From Novosphingobium sp. KCTC 2891 (GTDB taxonomy: Bacteria > Pseudomonadota > Alphaproteobacteria > Sphingomonadales > Sphingomonadaceae), in assembly GCF_025938155.1 (NCBI RefSeq), contig NZ_JAPCZG010000009.1, forward strand, positions 59,689 through 123,688: DNA of 64,000 nucleotides, read 5' to 3'. The translations under genes were made by a program, and so were the position numbers. Under the pieces are notes generated by a model. That model was not told where the DNA came from, searched no databases, and was given only the letters and a program-made list of their open reading frames with translations. Shown here piece by piece: positions 17,057-26,025 of this stretch. Numbering within the stretch: the stretch's first letter is position 1; the number at the start of each line of letters is the position of its first letter.

Positions 17057-17467
17057 ATGAAGGTTCTGCGCACTTACCTGATCGCCGTGGGGATCTGGTA
17101 TCTCTGCAATCTCGTGCTGCTCTGGCCGCCGGTCTATGCGGGGGCCCTGCGGCTGATCTACCCCGGTATTGCGCTGGGGCAGGGGACGCCGTCTTTCGGC
17201 CTGCTGCTTGATGCCTGGTTGATCGTTGGCATCCAACTGGCGGCAATCGGCCTTGTGGCGTTGTGGGGCGCGCGCGATCCGTTGCGCTACTGGGCGCTGG
17301 TTCCGGTGATCGTGCTGACCGAACTCGTCGGCTCCGCCTGGGACATCTATAGCGTCGTTTGGAGCGGAGAAGCCTTGTGGGTCGGCTTGACGACCTTGGC
17401 CGCGCATGCTGTGATCATGGCGGGTGCATGGTTTGCCAGGCGCGCGATGGAGCGGGATATCGTCTGA
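17057..17467 (+). CDS. BphX-like small membrane protein
   Basis: A 136-residue protein with four hydrophobic segments (about 5-25, 45-70, 78-98, 105-125). The pattern of YLCNLVLLWPPVY, DAWLIVGIQLAAIGLVALWGARDPLRYW and LTELVGSAWDIYS resembles the BphX-like family found in biphenyl and related clusters. Function is unknown; it may assist uptake or stress tolerance. GAGGAG precedes ATG 17057. It ends the plus operon, with its stop directly abutting the stop of the convergent gene at 17468, so the two transcripts probably overlap. Confidence 0.7.
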   Translation: MKVLRTYLIAVGIWYLCNLVLLWPPVYAGALRLIYPGIALGQGTPSFGLLLDAWLIVGIQLAAIGLVALWGARDPLRYWALVPVIVLTELVGSAWDIYSVVWSGEALWVGLTTLAAHAVIMAGAWFARRAMERDIV

Positions 17468-18400
17468 TCAATCAGGTTGAAGCCCGCGGGCGCGCAGCCG
17501 CGCGAGGATTTCGTCTGTCGCCGGGCAGGGCAGGTCGGCCTGTCGCGCGAAGCGGGGTATGGCCCCACTGAGGTGGACGAATTCCGACGGTCTGCCCGCT
17601 TCGAGATTGCGCTGCAGCGAACTGGTGACGTCGGGTGGAAAGCGGCCGATGAAGTCCAGCTTCTCGTCTATGCAATCGGGCGGCAATTCGATGCCCAACG
17701 CCGTTGCGATCCGTTCGACCTCGGCCATGGCCTCGCGCAAAAGCGCGCTGGCCTGGGGATGGCTCAGCACCTGACCGACCTTCAGGCCGAACGCCGGGGC
17801 CACCGCGCCGATCGTCGCGGCCATCAGGAACTTGTCCCACAATGCTGGGCGCATGTCGCCTGTCAGAGTGGTGGGGACCCCAGCGGCAATAAGGTCGCCC
17901 GCAAGGTTTGCCGAGGCCTGTCCGGCAGCCGGGTCGGTTGCGTGATCGGCGACCGGGCCGGCCAGCAGCGTGGCGGGGACGCCGGTGTGGCGCACGATCC
18001 CGTCTTCCAGCTCGAAGAAGCCGTGCATGCGTGCGCCAAGCACGACAGCGCGGGGCAGGGCGGCCTGGGCGATGCCGGGTGCTTCGACCCCATTCTGCAC
18101 CGTCAGCAGCGTGAAGCGGCTTCCGCGCAGTGGTTCGAGCAGGGCGAGCGCGGATTCGATCTGAAACGTCTTGGTTGCCAGGATGGCATGATCCGGAGGC
18201 GTTGCGGGATCGCATGCTGCGGACACCGGCACACGCACTTGCCGCTCGGCCCCGCCTTCGGACAGCAGCACGCCCATGTTTCGCAAGGCCTCGAGACGCG
18301 CTCCTCTGGCGATCAGCAGAACTTCATGCCCGGCGTCGTGCAACCGCGTGCTCAGGAAACTGCCGATTGCCCCGGCGCCGATGATGACAAACCGGCTCAC
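17468..18400 (-). CDS. Second ketopantoate reductase-family (PanE/ApbA) dehydrogenase
   Basis: A 310-residue PanE-like protein from GTG 18400 (VSRFVIIGAGAIGSFL). The Rossmann motif is at the extreme N-terminus, LATKTFQ near 70 and LLTVQNGVEAPG near 95. The C-terminal domain has LWDKFLMAATIGA near 180 and SSLQRNLEAGRPSEF near 252. The GTG lies 4 bp after the stop of the flavin monooxygenase, so the two are co-transcribed. An open frame continues far upstream but overlaps the monooxygenase, so it is not used. Likely a 2-hydroxy/2-keto acid oxidoreductase, distinct from the paralogue at 14623. Confidence 0.85.
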   Translation of the reverse strand: MSRFVIIGAGAIGSFLSTRLHDAGHEVLLIARGARLEALRNMGVLLSEGGAERQVRVPVSAACDPATPPDHAILATKTFQIESALALLEPLRGSRFTLLTVQNGVEAPGIAQAALPRAVVLGARMHGFFELEDGIVRHTGVPATLLAGPVADHATDPAAGQASANLAGDLIAAGVPTTLTGDMRPALWDKFLMAATIGAVAPAFGLKVGQVLSHPQASALLREAMAEVERIATALGIELPPDCIDEKLDFIGRFPPDVTSSLQRNLEAGRPSEFVHLSGAIPRFARQADLPCPATDEILARLRARGLQPD

Positions 18401-18404
18401 CGCA

Positions 18405-19724
18405 TCAGGCGAAGAAGCGGTTGTCCGGGCGCGGCAGGCCAAGATGGTCGCGCAGCGTTTCGCCTTCGTATTCGGTGCGGAACAGGCCGCGCGCCTGCAG
18501 TTCGGGTACAACCTTGCCGGTAAAGTCTTCCAGGCCTTCGGGCAGGTAAGGGAACATGGTGGTAAAACCGTCGCAAGCGCCTTGCTCAAGCCAATGCTGC
18601 ATCTCGTCGGCGATGGTCTTGGCGGTGCCGACAAAGGCCAAACCGCCATAGCTGCCAGCCTTCGCGGCGAGCTGGCGGATCGTCAGGTTCTCAGCTCTGG
18701 CCAATTCGATCATGAACCGCCGCGAACTTTTGCTGGCGTTGGATTCGGGGATGTCGGGCAGGGGGCCGTCGGGATCGAAGCCCGATACGTCGTGACCCAG
18801 CATGCCAGACAGTGAATGGATGCCGCTGTCGTAGTGGACCAGGCTGTCCAGTTTCGCGCGCTTCGCGTGGGCTTCCTCGACGGTGTCTCCAACAACCAGG
18901 AATACGGCCGGCATGATCTTGATGTGATCGGGATTGCGTCCGACCGTCGCCGCCCGCCCTTTGACGTCGTCGTAATAGGCTTTGCTGCCTTCCAGCGTCG
19001 ATTCCGCAGCAAATACGGCTTCGGCAGTTTCGGCAGCGAGCTGGCGGCCCGGGTCAGAGGCACCGGCCTGGAAGATGACCGGCCAGCCCTGAACCGGACG
19101 CGCGATGTTAAGCGGCCCGGTGACCGAGAAATGCTCGCCCTTGTGGTTCAGCGCATGCATTCGGTCGGGGTCGAAATAGATGCCCTTTGCTGCGTCCATA
19201 ACGAAGGCATCGTCAGCGAAACTGTCCCACAGCCCGGTCACAACGTCATGAAACTCGCGGGCGCGGTGATAGCGCGCGGCGTGATCTGGCTGGGTCTCCA
19301 GGCCGAAGTTGCGGCTGCTGTCCGGATTCGAAGTGGTCACCACGTTCCAGCCGGTCCGCCCGCCGCTGATGTGATCGAGAGAGGCAAAGCGGCGCGCGAC
19401 ATGGAACGGCTCGTCGTAAGTGGTCGAGGCCGTTGCGACGAGGCCGATTCGCTCAGTCACCCCGGCCAGTGCGGAAAGCAACGTGAATGGCTCGAACGAG
19501 GTCACCGTGTGGCTGCGCATCAGCGCCTGGCGTGGCAGGTTGAGCACGCCGAGGTGATCGGCCATGAAGAAATAATCGAACTTGGCAGCTTCAAGGCTGC
19601 GGATGAAGCGCTGGATCGCTGCCAGGCTGAAGTTCGCGTCGGGTAAGGCACCTGGATACCGCCAAGCTCCGGTGTGGATGCTGACCGGGCGCATGAACGC
19701 GCCAAGGTGAAGTTGCTTGGCCAT
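18405..19724 (-). CDS. NtaA/SnaA/DszA-type flavin-dependent monooxygenase
   Basis: A 439-residue bacterial-luciferase-fold monooxygenase of the nitrilotriacetate/dibenzothiophene-sulfone monooxygenase group. It uses reduced FMN from a separate reductase. Seen are the long N-terminal LGAFMRPVSIHTGAWRYP block, FDYFFMADHLGV near 50, TSFEPFTLLSALAGVTERIGL near 75, and GRTGWNVVTTSNPDSSRNFG near 120, all group hallmarks. No flavin reductase gene lies nearby. Coupled with a PanE-like gene, it may open or cleave a heteroatom-containing or ring substrate; the substrate is unknown. Confidence 0.9.
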   Translation of the reverse strand: MAKQLHLGAFMRPVSIHTGAWRYPGALPDANFSLAAIQRFIRSLEAAKFDYFFMADHLGVLNLPRQALMRSHTVTSFEPFTLLSALAGVTERIGLVATASTTYDEPFHVARRFASLDHISGGRTGWNVVTTSNPDSSRNFGLETQPDHAARYHRAREFHDVVTGLWDSFADDAFVMDAAKGIYFDPDRMHALNHKGEHFSVTGPLNIARPVQGWPVIFQAGASDPGRQLAAETAEAVFAAESTLEGSKAYYDDVKGRAATVGRNPDHIKIMPAVFLVVGDTVEEAHAKRAKLDSLVHYDSGIHSLSGMLGHDVSGFDPDGPLPDIPESNASKSSRRFMIELARAENLTIRQLAAKAGSYGGLAFVGTAKTIADEMQHWLEQGACDGFTTMFPYLPEGLEDFTGKVVPELQARGLFRTEYEGETLRDHLGLPRPDNRFFA

Positions 19725-19748
19725 CAGTGCGTTTTCCGATCTGGAGGT

Positions 19749-19784
19749 ACGGCCGGACCATACCGAACGGTCCGGCCGTTATTT
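19749..19784 (-). terminator. Strong hairpin after the desaturase gene
   Basis: ACGGCCGGACC (19749-19759) and GGTCCGGCCGT (19769-19779) form a perfect 11-bp stem with a 9-nt loop. It lies just beyond the desaturase stop and before the monooxygenase start. The T-rich flank (TTATTT) is on the plus-strand side, so it may act as a terminator or as an RNA-stabilising or attenuating stem on the minus transcript. Confidence 0.6.
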
Positions 19785-19786
19785 CG

Positions 19787-20716
19787 TTAGGCAGGCATGG
19801 CCTTGCCTTGCGCCTGGTCGAGTTCCCGGCGAACCGCAAAGTGGTCGTCATAGTTCTCGGGCTTCAGGGCGAAGGCTTTCTGGCGCGGGATGCGGTTGGC
19901 GTTGATTTCATCGTACTTGAGGTAATAGGCCTTGTGCATCCGGTAGAACGGGATTTCCGGCCAGAGGTGGTGGATCAGGTGGTAGTTCTGATAAACCAGT
20001 AGCGGGTTGAGCAACCATTCCCAGCCGAACCGCATGGTTGTCGCCATGTAAGGGTCTTCGTCTTGCGCGATGATCGCGGGATGATGTGGCAGGATGACGA
20101 AGACGATGGCGATGATGAACAGCGTGATCCGTGACGGCACGAACCACAGCATAAACAGTTCCCAGCCGAAGCCGAAGTAAATTGCCGCAACGAACAGCAG
20201 CACGAGGAGCGAATAGAAGACAAGCAGTTCGGTGCCATGTTTCTTGCGCACGTTCTGACCATATTTGACGAAATACCAGATGTAGGCACCATCGAAGAAG
20301 GTCCAGCGGAATGGAACCTGCCACCAGGGCGATTCATGCTCGAACCGGTCGGGATCTTTGGGTCCATTGGTATGCGTGTGGTGCTTGTTGTGGACCCAGC
20401 GGAGCAGGACCATCGGGGCATAGGGAAAGAGGAAGAACAAGCCGATCGCGCCGATCGATTCGTTGATCCAGCCAACGCTCGACAACGACTTGTGCGAGGC
20501 GTCGTGGATCACGCTGAAAAGGAGATATGTCACGAGGCCGTTTGAGATTGCACCGACCCAAAGCGGAAGCATTGAGTTCAGCGCCAAGTACCAGGTCGTT
20601 GCGATCCCTGCCATGGAAACGACAAACAAGAGAGCTGTCGGCAGGGCGAGAACGGGCGCCTTTCGCAACTGTTCGAAATGCTCTTCGGACGATCTGGGAA
20701 ACGCAATTGCAGCCAT
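19787..20716 (-). CDS. Membrane fatty-acid desaturase/hydroxylase superfamily protein
   Basis: A 309-residue integral membrane di-iron oxygenase with three histidine boxes: HDASH near 71, HNKHHTHTN near 110 and YHLIHHLWP near 242. Hydrophobic segments surround them (25-60, 80-105, 160-200). The family includes desaturases, alkane hydroxylases and carotenoid hydroxylases; the box spacing fits a beta-carotene-hydroxylase/desaturase-type protein. The substrate is unknown. It diverges from the IclR gene, with 193 bp between starts. It may modify membrane lipids under aromatic stress or hydroxylate a side chain. Confidence 0.8.
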   Translation of the reverse strand: MAAIAFPRSSEEHFEQLRKAPVLALPTALLFVVSMAGIATTWYLALNSMLPLWVGAISNGLVTYLLFSVIHDASHKSLSSVGWINESIGAIGLFFLFPYAPMVLLRWVHNKHHTHTNGPKDPDRFEHESPWWQVPFRWTFFDGAYIWYFVKYGQNVRKKHGTELLVFYSLLVLLFVAAIYFGFGWELFMLWFVPSRITLFIIAIVFVILPHHPAIIAQDEDPYMATTMRFGWEWLLNPLLVYQNYHLIHHLWPEIPFYRMHKAYYLKYDEINANRIPRQKAFALKPENYDDHFAVRRELDQAQGKAMPA

Positions 20717-20909
20717 TACCCGACTTCCTTTCCTCTCACTGGTTTCTAAGCGCCTAGTTGGGTTGACGCTCGGCCTCTTTGTCGCAATTGACTCAGATCA
20801 TGCTCTTGCACGCGTTTGGGCCTTACACTATTCGTTGGACAATATGCAATGCTTTCCCATCATGCAAGGGGCTTTTGGGCCGGGGAGTGGCTGGTGAAGG
20901 GGAATACCG
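20717..20909. promoter_or_regulatory. Divergent promoter region, desaturase / IclR regulator
   Basis: Non-coding. Around 20843-20867 it holds TATGCAATGC and ATCATGCAAG, half-sites similar to those before other operons in this window but less symmetric. AAGGGG precedes the regulator's ATG 20910. Autoregulation of the IclR gene from here is plausible. Confidence 0.4.
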
Positions 20910-21761
20910 ATGAACGCACGCAAGGCTAGCCAGCTGGCAGCTAAAGGTGATGAAATGGAACATCAGGCTACCGAGCGCTTGCCTCCCGAAGATTTGAGCG
21001 CGAATGATTCGCCGCGCAAGGCTATCCAGTCCGTGGAAATTGGTGTTCGCGTCCTCAGGGCCTTGATGGATTGCCCAAGGGATGGCGCACATCTGCGTGA
21101 AGTTGCCGAGAAATCGGGTCTGTCACGCAGCCAGGCACACCGTTACCTGCTGGCTTTTGTCAATACAGGCGTGGTCGAGCAGAATGTCCAGAATGGCCGC
21201 TATGCACTAGGTGAGTTTTCAGTTCGTATTGGCATGGCCGCGCTGGCGCGGGTGGAGCCGGTACGGATCGCTGGCGATAATCTGGCGAGCGTGCTGGAAG
21301 AACTGCAAACGACAGGGTTGCTGTCGGTCTGGGGCGATTATGGGCCAACGGTGATTCGCTGGATCGATGGCGGTCTGCCCCTGTTTACCAGTTTGCACGT
21401 CGGCTCTGTTTTGCCCTTGCAGGCTTCGTCCACCGGCATCCTGTATTTGACCCATTGTTCACGAGCTTTGACTCGGCCCGTCATCGCTCAGGAGCGCGCC
21501 AGCGGGCTGGTGGTTTCCGACGACGAACTGGAAAGGCAGATAGTCCAAGCGCGCGAGATGGGATACGCGACCACACAGGGTACGGTTGTGCCTGGTCTCT
21601 CTGCCTTGAGTGTACCTGTGCTTGATTCCGGGAACAGGCTTGTTGCAACGATGAGCGTTCTCTCGCGAGTTCAGGACAAGCATTTTTATTCGAAGCCGAA
21701 GATCGAAAAGATCCGTTCGGCGGCCATGGCAGCGAGTCGTGCGATCGGCTGGCAAGGATAG
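20910..21761 (+). CDS. IclR-family transcriptional regulator
   Basis: A 283-residue regulator. After an N-terminal extension of about 35 residues comes the winged helix-turn-helix (AIQSVEIGVRVLRALMD near 38, LREVAEKSGLSRSQAHRYLLAF near 62). The IclR ligand-binding domain follows from about 110 (LQASSTGILYLTH near 170, MGYATTQGTVVPGLSALSVPV near 213). IclR proteins bind short palindromes and respond to aromatic acids in many catabolic systems. No other complete regulator gene is visible in the window, so this one may control several units carrying TGCAAT-type palindromes. That is inference. Confidence 0.9.
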   Translation: MNARKASQLAAKGDEMEHQATERLPPEDLSANDSPRKAIQSVEIGVRVLRALMDCPRDGAHLREVAEKSGLSRSQAHRYLLAFVNTGVVEQNVQNGRYALGEFSVRIGMAALARVEPVRIAGDNLASVLEELQTTGLLSVWGDYGPTVIRWIDGGLPLFTSLHVGSVLPLQASSTGILYLTHCSRALTRPVIAQERASGLVVSDDELERQIVQAREMGYATTQGTVVPGLSALSVPVLDSGNRLVATMSVLSRVQDKHFYSKPKIEKIRSAAMAASRAIGWQG

Positions 21762-21861
21762 CTCCTGCGGTTTTCCATCAGAAGTGGACTGGCCTCCATA
21801 TTGGTGGACCGGCTTCATGGCGGGGGCGCTGCCAGGCCCGACCATCCGGAAGGTATGAACG

Positions 21862-23094
21862 TTGTCGCTGACCCATAAAGAGCCAATCGGCAAACGGGAG
21901 TTCATCGCCATGATGGCGATGATCCAGGCATTGCAGTCACTTGGGTTTACAACTTTGCTTCCGGCCTTGGGTGTCATGGCAAACGATCTGGGGGCAAGCG
22001 GTTCAAACCAGCGGCAATGGGTCATCGGCACCTTCCTGATCTGCTCCGGCCTGTTTTCGCTCGTCCCGGGGACGATCTCCGACCGGCTTGGGAGGAAGCC
22101 GGTCCTGCTGGTTTGCATGGGCCTGTTCGCCCTGATCAATCTGCTTTGTGCTTTCGTGGCTGACTTTTCCGTCCTGCTGGCGGCCCGCGCGCTGCTTGGC
22201 TGTGCCTCGTCCGCCCTGACCGTCCTTCCTCTGGCGATCATTCGCGACCGCTATCAAGGCGAAGACATGGCCAAGCTGCAAGCCTTTGTCGCGATGCTGT
22301 TTATGGCAGTCCCGACCCTTGCCCCAAGTTTGGGTTATGTGATCTTTACTACGCTCGGCTGGCGTGCCGTCTTCATTGTCATCGGGGTGCTGTCGATGGG
22401 AGTGTCAGCATGGTATTTCTACCGCATGGAAGAAACGCTGCCGCTTTCCCGGCGGCAGTCCCATGGTGCCAGTGAATTGTTCGGCAACATCCGCCTCGTT
22501 CTGACAAACCGCCGGTCGATCGGTTACGTCATTGGCATGGCCCTGATTTTCGGCGCTCACTTCGGCTTTATCAACAGCTCGCAGCAATTGATCGGCGAAC
22601 ATTTCGGGGCCGGCGGGGCCTATTCGGTAATCTTTGGCTTGATGGCGGGCTCGATGATGCTGGCCAGCATTGCCAATTCTGCGATCGTACACCGTTTCGG
22701 CATCCGGGGGATCGGCCATGCCGCCATCCTGTGCCATTTCCTTGTGTCGATCGGCCAGATCTATTTGGCATCCCGACCGGGCGAAACCCTGCTTCAGTTT
22801 GTGCTTCTGACATCCGCGAACATGTGCTTGCTGATCACGGTCTTCATCAATTTCACCGCGATTTCCCTGCAGCCATTCGGCAAGGTGGCCGGGGCCGCGG
22901 CCTCTGTTCAGACGTTCTTCCGTTTGGTGCTTGGCGCGGGGCTGGGCGCACTGATCGGGCAGGCCTACAATGGTTCCCCGCTGCCTCTGGCCTATTCGTT
23001 CTTCGGGGTGGCGAGCGTGACCATCGTGCTTGTACTGTTCAGCGAAGGCTGGCGATTGTTCGGGGGACCTATACCGGTTCAGGCTGCGAACTGA
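21862..23094 (+). CDS. MFS transporter, Bcr/CflA-like
   Basis: A 410-residue major-facilitator protein with 12 predicted helices and the loop signature GTISDRLGRKPVLL near 65. The second-half boundary is around SIGYVIGMALIFGAHFGFI (near 220). The DHA1 Bcr/CflA-type sequence suggests a drug or metabolite proton antiporter, though in this setting it may move an aromatic acid. The start is probably TTG 21862, nine bases after CGGAAGG; the nearest upstream ATG (21855) is out of frame and ends at once. An internal ATG at 21910 is the alternative. It is convergent with the CoA-transferase gene, 9 bp between stops. Confidence 0.85.
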   Translation: MSLTHKEPIGKREFIAMMAMIQALQSLGFTTLLPALGVMANDLGASGSNQRQWVIGTFLICSGLFSLVPGTISDRLGRKPVLLVCMGLFALINLLCAFVADFSVLLAARALLGCASSALTVLPLAIIRDRYQGEDMAKLQAFVAMLFMAVPTLAPSLGYVIFTTLGWRAVFIVIGVLSMGVSAWYFYRMEETLPLSRRQSHGASELFGNIRLVLTNRRSIGYVIGMALIFGAHFGFINSSQQLIGEHFGAGGAYSVIFGLMAGSMMLASIANSAIVHRFGIRGIGHAAILCHFLVSIGQIYLASRPGETLLQFVLLTSANMCLLITVFINFTAISLQPFGKVAGAAASVQTFFRLVLGAGLGALIGQAYNGSPLPLAYSFFGVASVTIVLVLFSEGWRLFGGPIPVQAAN

Positions 23095-23103
23095 CTGTGC
23101 CGC

Positions 23104-24270
23104 CTATTCATCTTCGACCGGCTCGGGACTTCCCGGCGCGGCCAGATTCGAAACCATTCGCACCCCGTCGATCACGATCGGGCTCGCGACGCCTTTGCGC
23201 CCTCCGGCCATTGCGGCGAGGCCTCTGGCGACGACCTGCGGATCGGCGAACACTTCGTCGAGTTCGTTGATCGGTCCGGCTGGCACGCCAACCTCTTCAA
23301 GCGCGTCGAACAGCGCTTGTCGGTTCCACTGGGCCGTGCGCCCCTCGACCGTTGTGACCAGTTCCGCCCGGTTCGAGAGACGGGCAGGATTTGTGGCGAA
23401 GCGTGGGTCTTCATGCAGTGAACACCGCAAAACGCGGCACAAGCTGGCGAACTGGCCGTCGTTGCCGGCCGCAATCACCAAGGGTCCGTCAAGCGTGGGG
23501 AAGGCTTGATAGGGTGCCAGATTGGCATGACCGTTGCCGAACCGGCGCGGGACTTTGCCCGAAGTCATCCAGTTCATCGCCTGATTGGCCATGACCGCCA
23601 CCTGGGTATCGAGCAGCGCCATGTCGATATGGGCGCCGCTGCCGGTGCGGTCCCGGCGGTTGAGCGCGGCGAGAATCGCCACAGTGCTGTACATGCCCGT
23701 GAACAGGTCGGCCACCGCGATGCCCGCCTTCTGCGGCTCGCGATCGGGTTCGCCGGTCATCGACATCATGCCGCCCATGGCCTGGGCGATGAAATCGTAG
23801 CCCGCGCGGTGGGCATAAGGCCCGGTCTGCCCGAACCCGGTGATCGAGCAAGTAATCAGGCGCGGGTTCAGTTCGGACAGCGCGGCATGGTCAAGCCCGT
23901 ATTTCGCCAGCCCGCCGACCTTGTAGTTTTCGATCACGATGTCGGCCCCGTTCGCCAGCTCGCGGATGATGGCCTGGCCTTCCGCGCTGGCGATGTCGAT
24001 CGCGAAGGAGCGCTTGCCGCGATTGGTCGAATGGAAATAGGCCGCGCCCAGACTCGTACCGTCTTCTGCGGTCACGAACGGCGGCCCCCAATGCCGCGTG
24101 TCGTCGCCCGCACCGGGCCGCTCGATCTTGATCACTTCGGCGCCCAGGTCCGCCAGCAATTGCCCGCACCAAGGTCCGGCCAGAATGCGGGCGAGCTCAA
24201 GCACCCGTACCCCATCGAGCGGTTTGGACGGATCGCCGGTTACTGCGGCCCGCCAGGCCGGTTTCGCCAT
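23104..24270 (-). CDS. Family III CoA-transferase (CaiB/BaiF)
   Basis: A 388-residue CoA-transferase, transferring CoA between carboxylic acids. Typical blocks: GVRVLELARILAGPWCGQLLADLGAEVIKIE from about 20 (quoted in part), the GKRSFAIDI segment near 90, and the catalytic Asp region GIAVADLFTGMYS near 187 with the preceding GFGQTGPYAHRAGYDFIAQ. It is the last gene of a minus operon (hydratase, aldolase, CoA-transferase), 2 bp after the aldolase stop. It could activate an acid released by the lower pathway; the substrate is unknown. Confidence 0.9.
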   Translation of the reverse strand: MAKPAWRAAVTGDPSKPLDGVRVLELARILAGPWCGQLLADLGAEVIKIERPGAGDDTRHWGPPFVTAEDGTSLGAAYFHSTNRGKRSFAIDIASAEGQAIIRELANGADIVIENYKVGGLAKYGLDHAALSELNPRLITCSITGFGQTGPYAHRAGYDFIAQAMGGMMSMTGEPDREPQKAGIAVADLFTGMYSTVAILAALNRRDRTGSGAHIDMALLDTQVAVMANQAMNWMTSGKVPRRFGNGHANLAPYQAFPTLDGPLVIAAGNDGQFASLCRVLRCSLHEDPRFATNPARLSNRAELVTTVEGRTAQWNRQALFDALEEVGVPAGPINELDEVFADPQVVARGLAAMAGGRKGVASPIVIDGVRMVSNLAAPGSPEPVEDE

Positions 24271-24272
24271 GG

Positions 24273-25061
24273 TCAGACTCCGCCCTGCGCGGCGATGCGT
24301 TCGCGCCAGCGGCGAAGCCCGTCGCCTGCACCTTTTGCAAAGGTGAAGCTGTCGATGCCGTTGGCGATGAAGCGGGCGCCGCCATCGAGGAACTGCTGGA
24401 CGAGCCGCTCGTCGCGCGAAAGGATCCCGGCCGGTTTGCCGGTTGCCACGATACGCGCCAGCGCCTCGCCGGTCAGCTTGAACAGGGCATCGAAGCTGCT
24501 TGCGCCCAGCAAACCTTCGGTCGCGGCCAGGTCCGCAGGTCCAAGAAACAGCGCGTCGATCCCATCCACCGCAGCGATCGCCTCAATGTTGTCGACGGCA
24601 GTCGCGGTCTCGATCTGGGCGATGATGCAAACCTGCGCATTGGCCTCTGCGACATAGGCAGGATAGCCACCCCAGCGTGAGGCGCGGGCACCGCCGAGGC
24701 CGCGTTCCCCAGCTGGCGGATAGCGCGATGCGGTCACGATCGCTTTGGCTTGTTCGGCGGTTTCGACCATCGGAACCATCAGGGTCTGCGCACCAAGATC
24801 CAGAACCTGTTTGATCGTCACCGAATCATGGCCGGGAACCCGTACAATCGCAGAACAAGGTGGAGTGGCTTCCACCGCACGCAGCTGCGCGACGATGCCG
24901 GGCAAGGTCTGCGGGCCGTGTTCACCGTCGATCAACAGCCAGTCATAACCCTGGCCCGCACAGATTTCGGCAATGTCTGGATGGGCCAGCGCCAGCCAGA
25001 AACCAAGCTGGACCGGACCTTCGCGCAAGGCCGCCTTGAAGCTGTTGACGGGTGTTTGCAT
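24273..25061 (-). CDS. HpcH/HpaI-family aldolase
   Basis: A 262-residue metal-dependent class II aldolase of the 4-hydroxy-2-oxoheptanedioate aldolase group, cleaving 4-hydroxy-2-oxoacids to pyruvate and an aldehyde. Seen are [14 protein letters not shown] near 20, [15 protein letters not shown] near 42 (His base and metal-ligand region), [14 protein letters not shown] near 92, and [14 protein letters not shown] near 145 with [10 protein letters not shown] near 172. The hydratase upstream supplies the typical substrate type. Start ATG 25061 lies 9 bp after the hydratase stop. Confidence 0.9.
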   Translation of the reverse strand: MQTPVNSFKAALREGPVQLGFWLALAHPDIAEICAGQGYDWLLIDGEHGPQTLPGIVAQLRAVEATPPCSAIVRVPGHDSVTIKQVLDLGAQTLMVPMVETAEQAKAIVTASRYPPAGERGLGGARASRWGGYPAYVAEANAQVCIIAQIETATAVDNIEAIAAVDGIDALFLGPADLAATEGLLGASSFDALFKLTGEALARIVATGKPAGILSRDERLVQQFLDGGARFIANGIDSFTFAKGAGDGLRRWRERIAAQGGV

Positions 25062-25070
25062 TGTCGCCCT

Positions 25071-25886
25071 CTATACGAACCGGAACCCGATTGAACCAAA
25101 CTCGCCGAAATCGGCGTTGAAGACATCGCCCGGCGCCGCTTCGACCGGACGCGTGAACGATCCGCCGAGCACGACTTCTCCGGCTTCGAGCGCTTGCCCC
25201 CAGGGCGCGAGCCGCCGTACCAGCCAGGCGACGCCGTTGGCGGGATGGTTGAGCACCCCTGCCGCAAGGCCGGTTTCCTCGATCACCCCGTTGCGGCTGA
25301 GCAGGGCGCCGATGCGGCGCAGGTCGAGCCCGTCGGGTTTCGCCGGCAGACCGCCGACGATGATTCCGGCATTGGCGGCATTGTCGCTGATCGTGTCCAG
25401 GACCTTGCGCGCGGCCCCGGTTTCGGCATCCTTGGGATGCACCCGTGTGTCGATGATTTCGATTGCCGGAACCACATAGTCGGTGGCGCTCAGGACATCG
25501 AAAATCGTCGTCTGTGCTCCTTCCAGGCGGCGCCCGAGCACAAAGGCCAGCTCGACCTCGACCTTGGGCGTGATGAACCGCGCGGCTGGAACGTCGCTGC
25601 CCTGTTCGAACACCATGTCATCCAGCAAGGTGCCGTAATCGGGTTCGGTGATCCCGGCTGCCTGTTGCATCGCGCGCGAGGTCAGGCCGATCTTGTGGCC
25701 ACAAACGGTGCGCCCTCGCGCCAATTTGAGATCGACCCAGGCCTGGTTGATGCGGTAGGCATCCTCGATCCGCATGGCGGGATAGCGCGCCGAGAACGGC
25801 CGGACCCGTTCGCGGGTCTGCTCGGCGCCGTCGAGTTCAAGCGCCAGCTCGTTGACCAGTATGTCGCTGAATGCCTCCACTGCCAT
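25071..25886 (-). CDS. 2-oxo-4-enoate hydratase (MhpD/HpcG-like)
   Basis: A 271-residue hydratase of the fumarylacetoacetate-hydrolase fold, adding water to 2-hydroxy-2,4-dienoates to make 4-hydroxy-2-oxoacids. Visible: [14 protein letters not shown] near 65, the metal-binding [12 protein letters not shown] near 110, and [17 protein letters not shown] near 133. ATG 25886 has GGGAG at a good distance, whereas the longer open frame would start inside the palindrome at 25905-25945. It is first in a three-gene operon with aldolase and CoA-transferase, divergent from the meta-cleavage hydrolase at 26026. Confidence 0.9.
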   Translation of the reverse strand: MAVEAFSDILVNELALELDGAEQTRERVRPFSARYPAMRIEDAYRINQAWVDLKLARGRTVCGHKIGLTSRAMQQAAGITEPDYGTLLDDMVFEQGSDVPAARFITPKVEVELAFVLGRRLEGAQTTIFDVLSATDYVVPAIEIIDTRVHPKDAETGAARKVLDTISDNAANAGIIVGGLPAKPDGLDLRRIGALLSRNGVIEETGLAAGVLNHPANGVAWLVRRLAPWGQALEAGEVVLGGSFTRPVEAAPGDVFNADFGEFGSIGFRFV

Positions 25887-25904
25887 CTTGCAATCTCCCG
25901 TGGC

Positions 25905-25945
25905 ATATCGTTTGGGAAAACTCATTGCACAATGTCAAACGATAT
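25905..25945. promoter_or_regulatory. Perfect 10-bp inverted repeat operator between divergent lower-pathway genes
   Basis: ATATCGTTTG (25905-25914) and CAAACGATAT (25936-25945) are exact reverse complements separated by 21 nt. The spacer contains ATTGCACAATG, whose complement CATTGTGCAAT is identical to 11 bp of the operator at 47073-47083. It lies just upstream of the hydratase start and about 80 bp before the hydrolase start, so it could control both. Confidence 0.65.
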
Positions 25946-26025
25946 CTTAGGCTCCGGTAAAAATGACCGTGAACTCCGGCAAAGAGTCTCGCGGATATTT
26001 CGTCAAGATCGCATGGGAGAATGTC

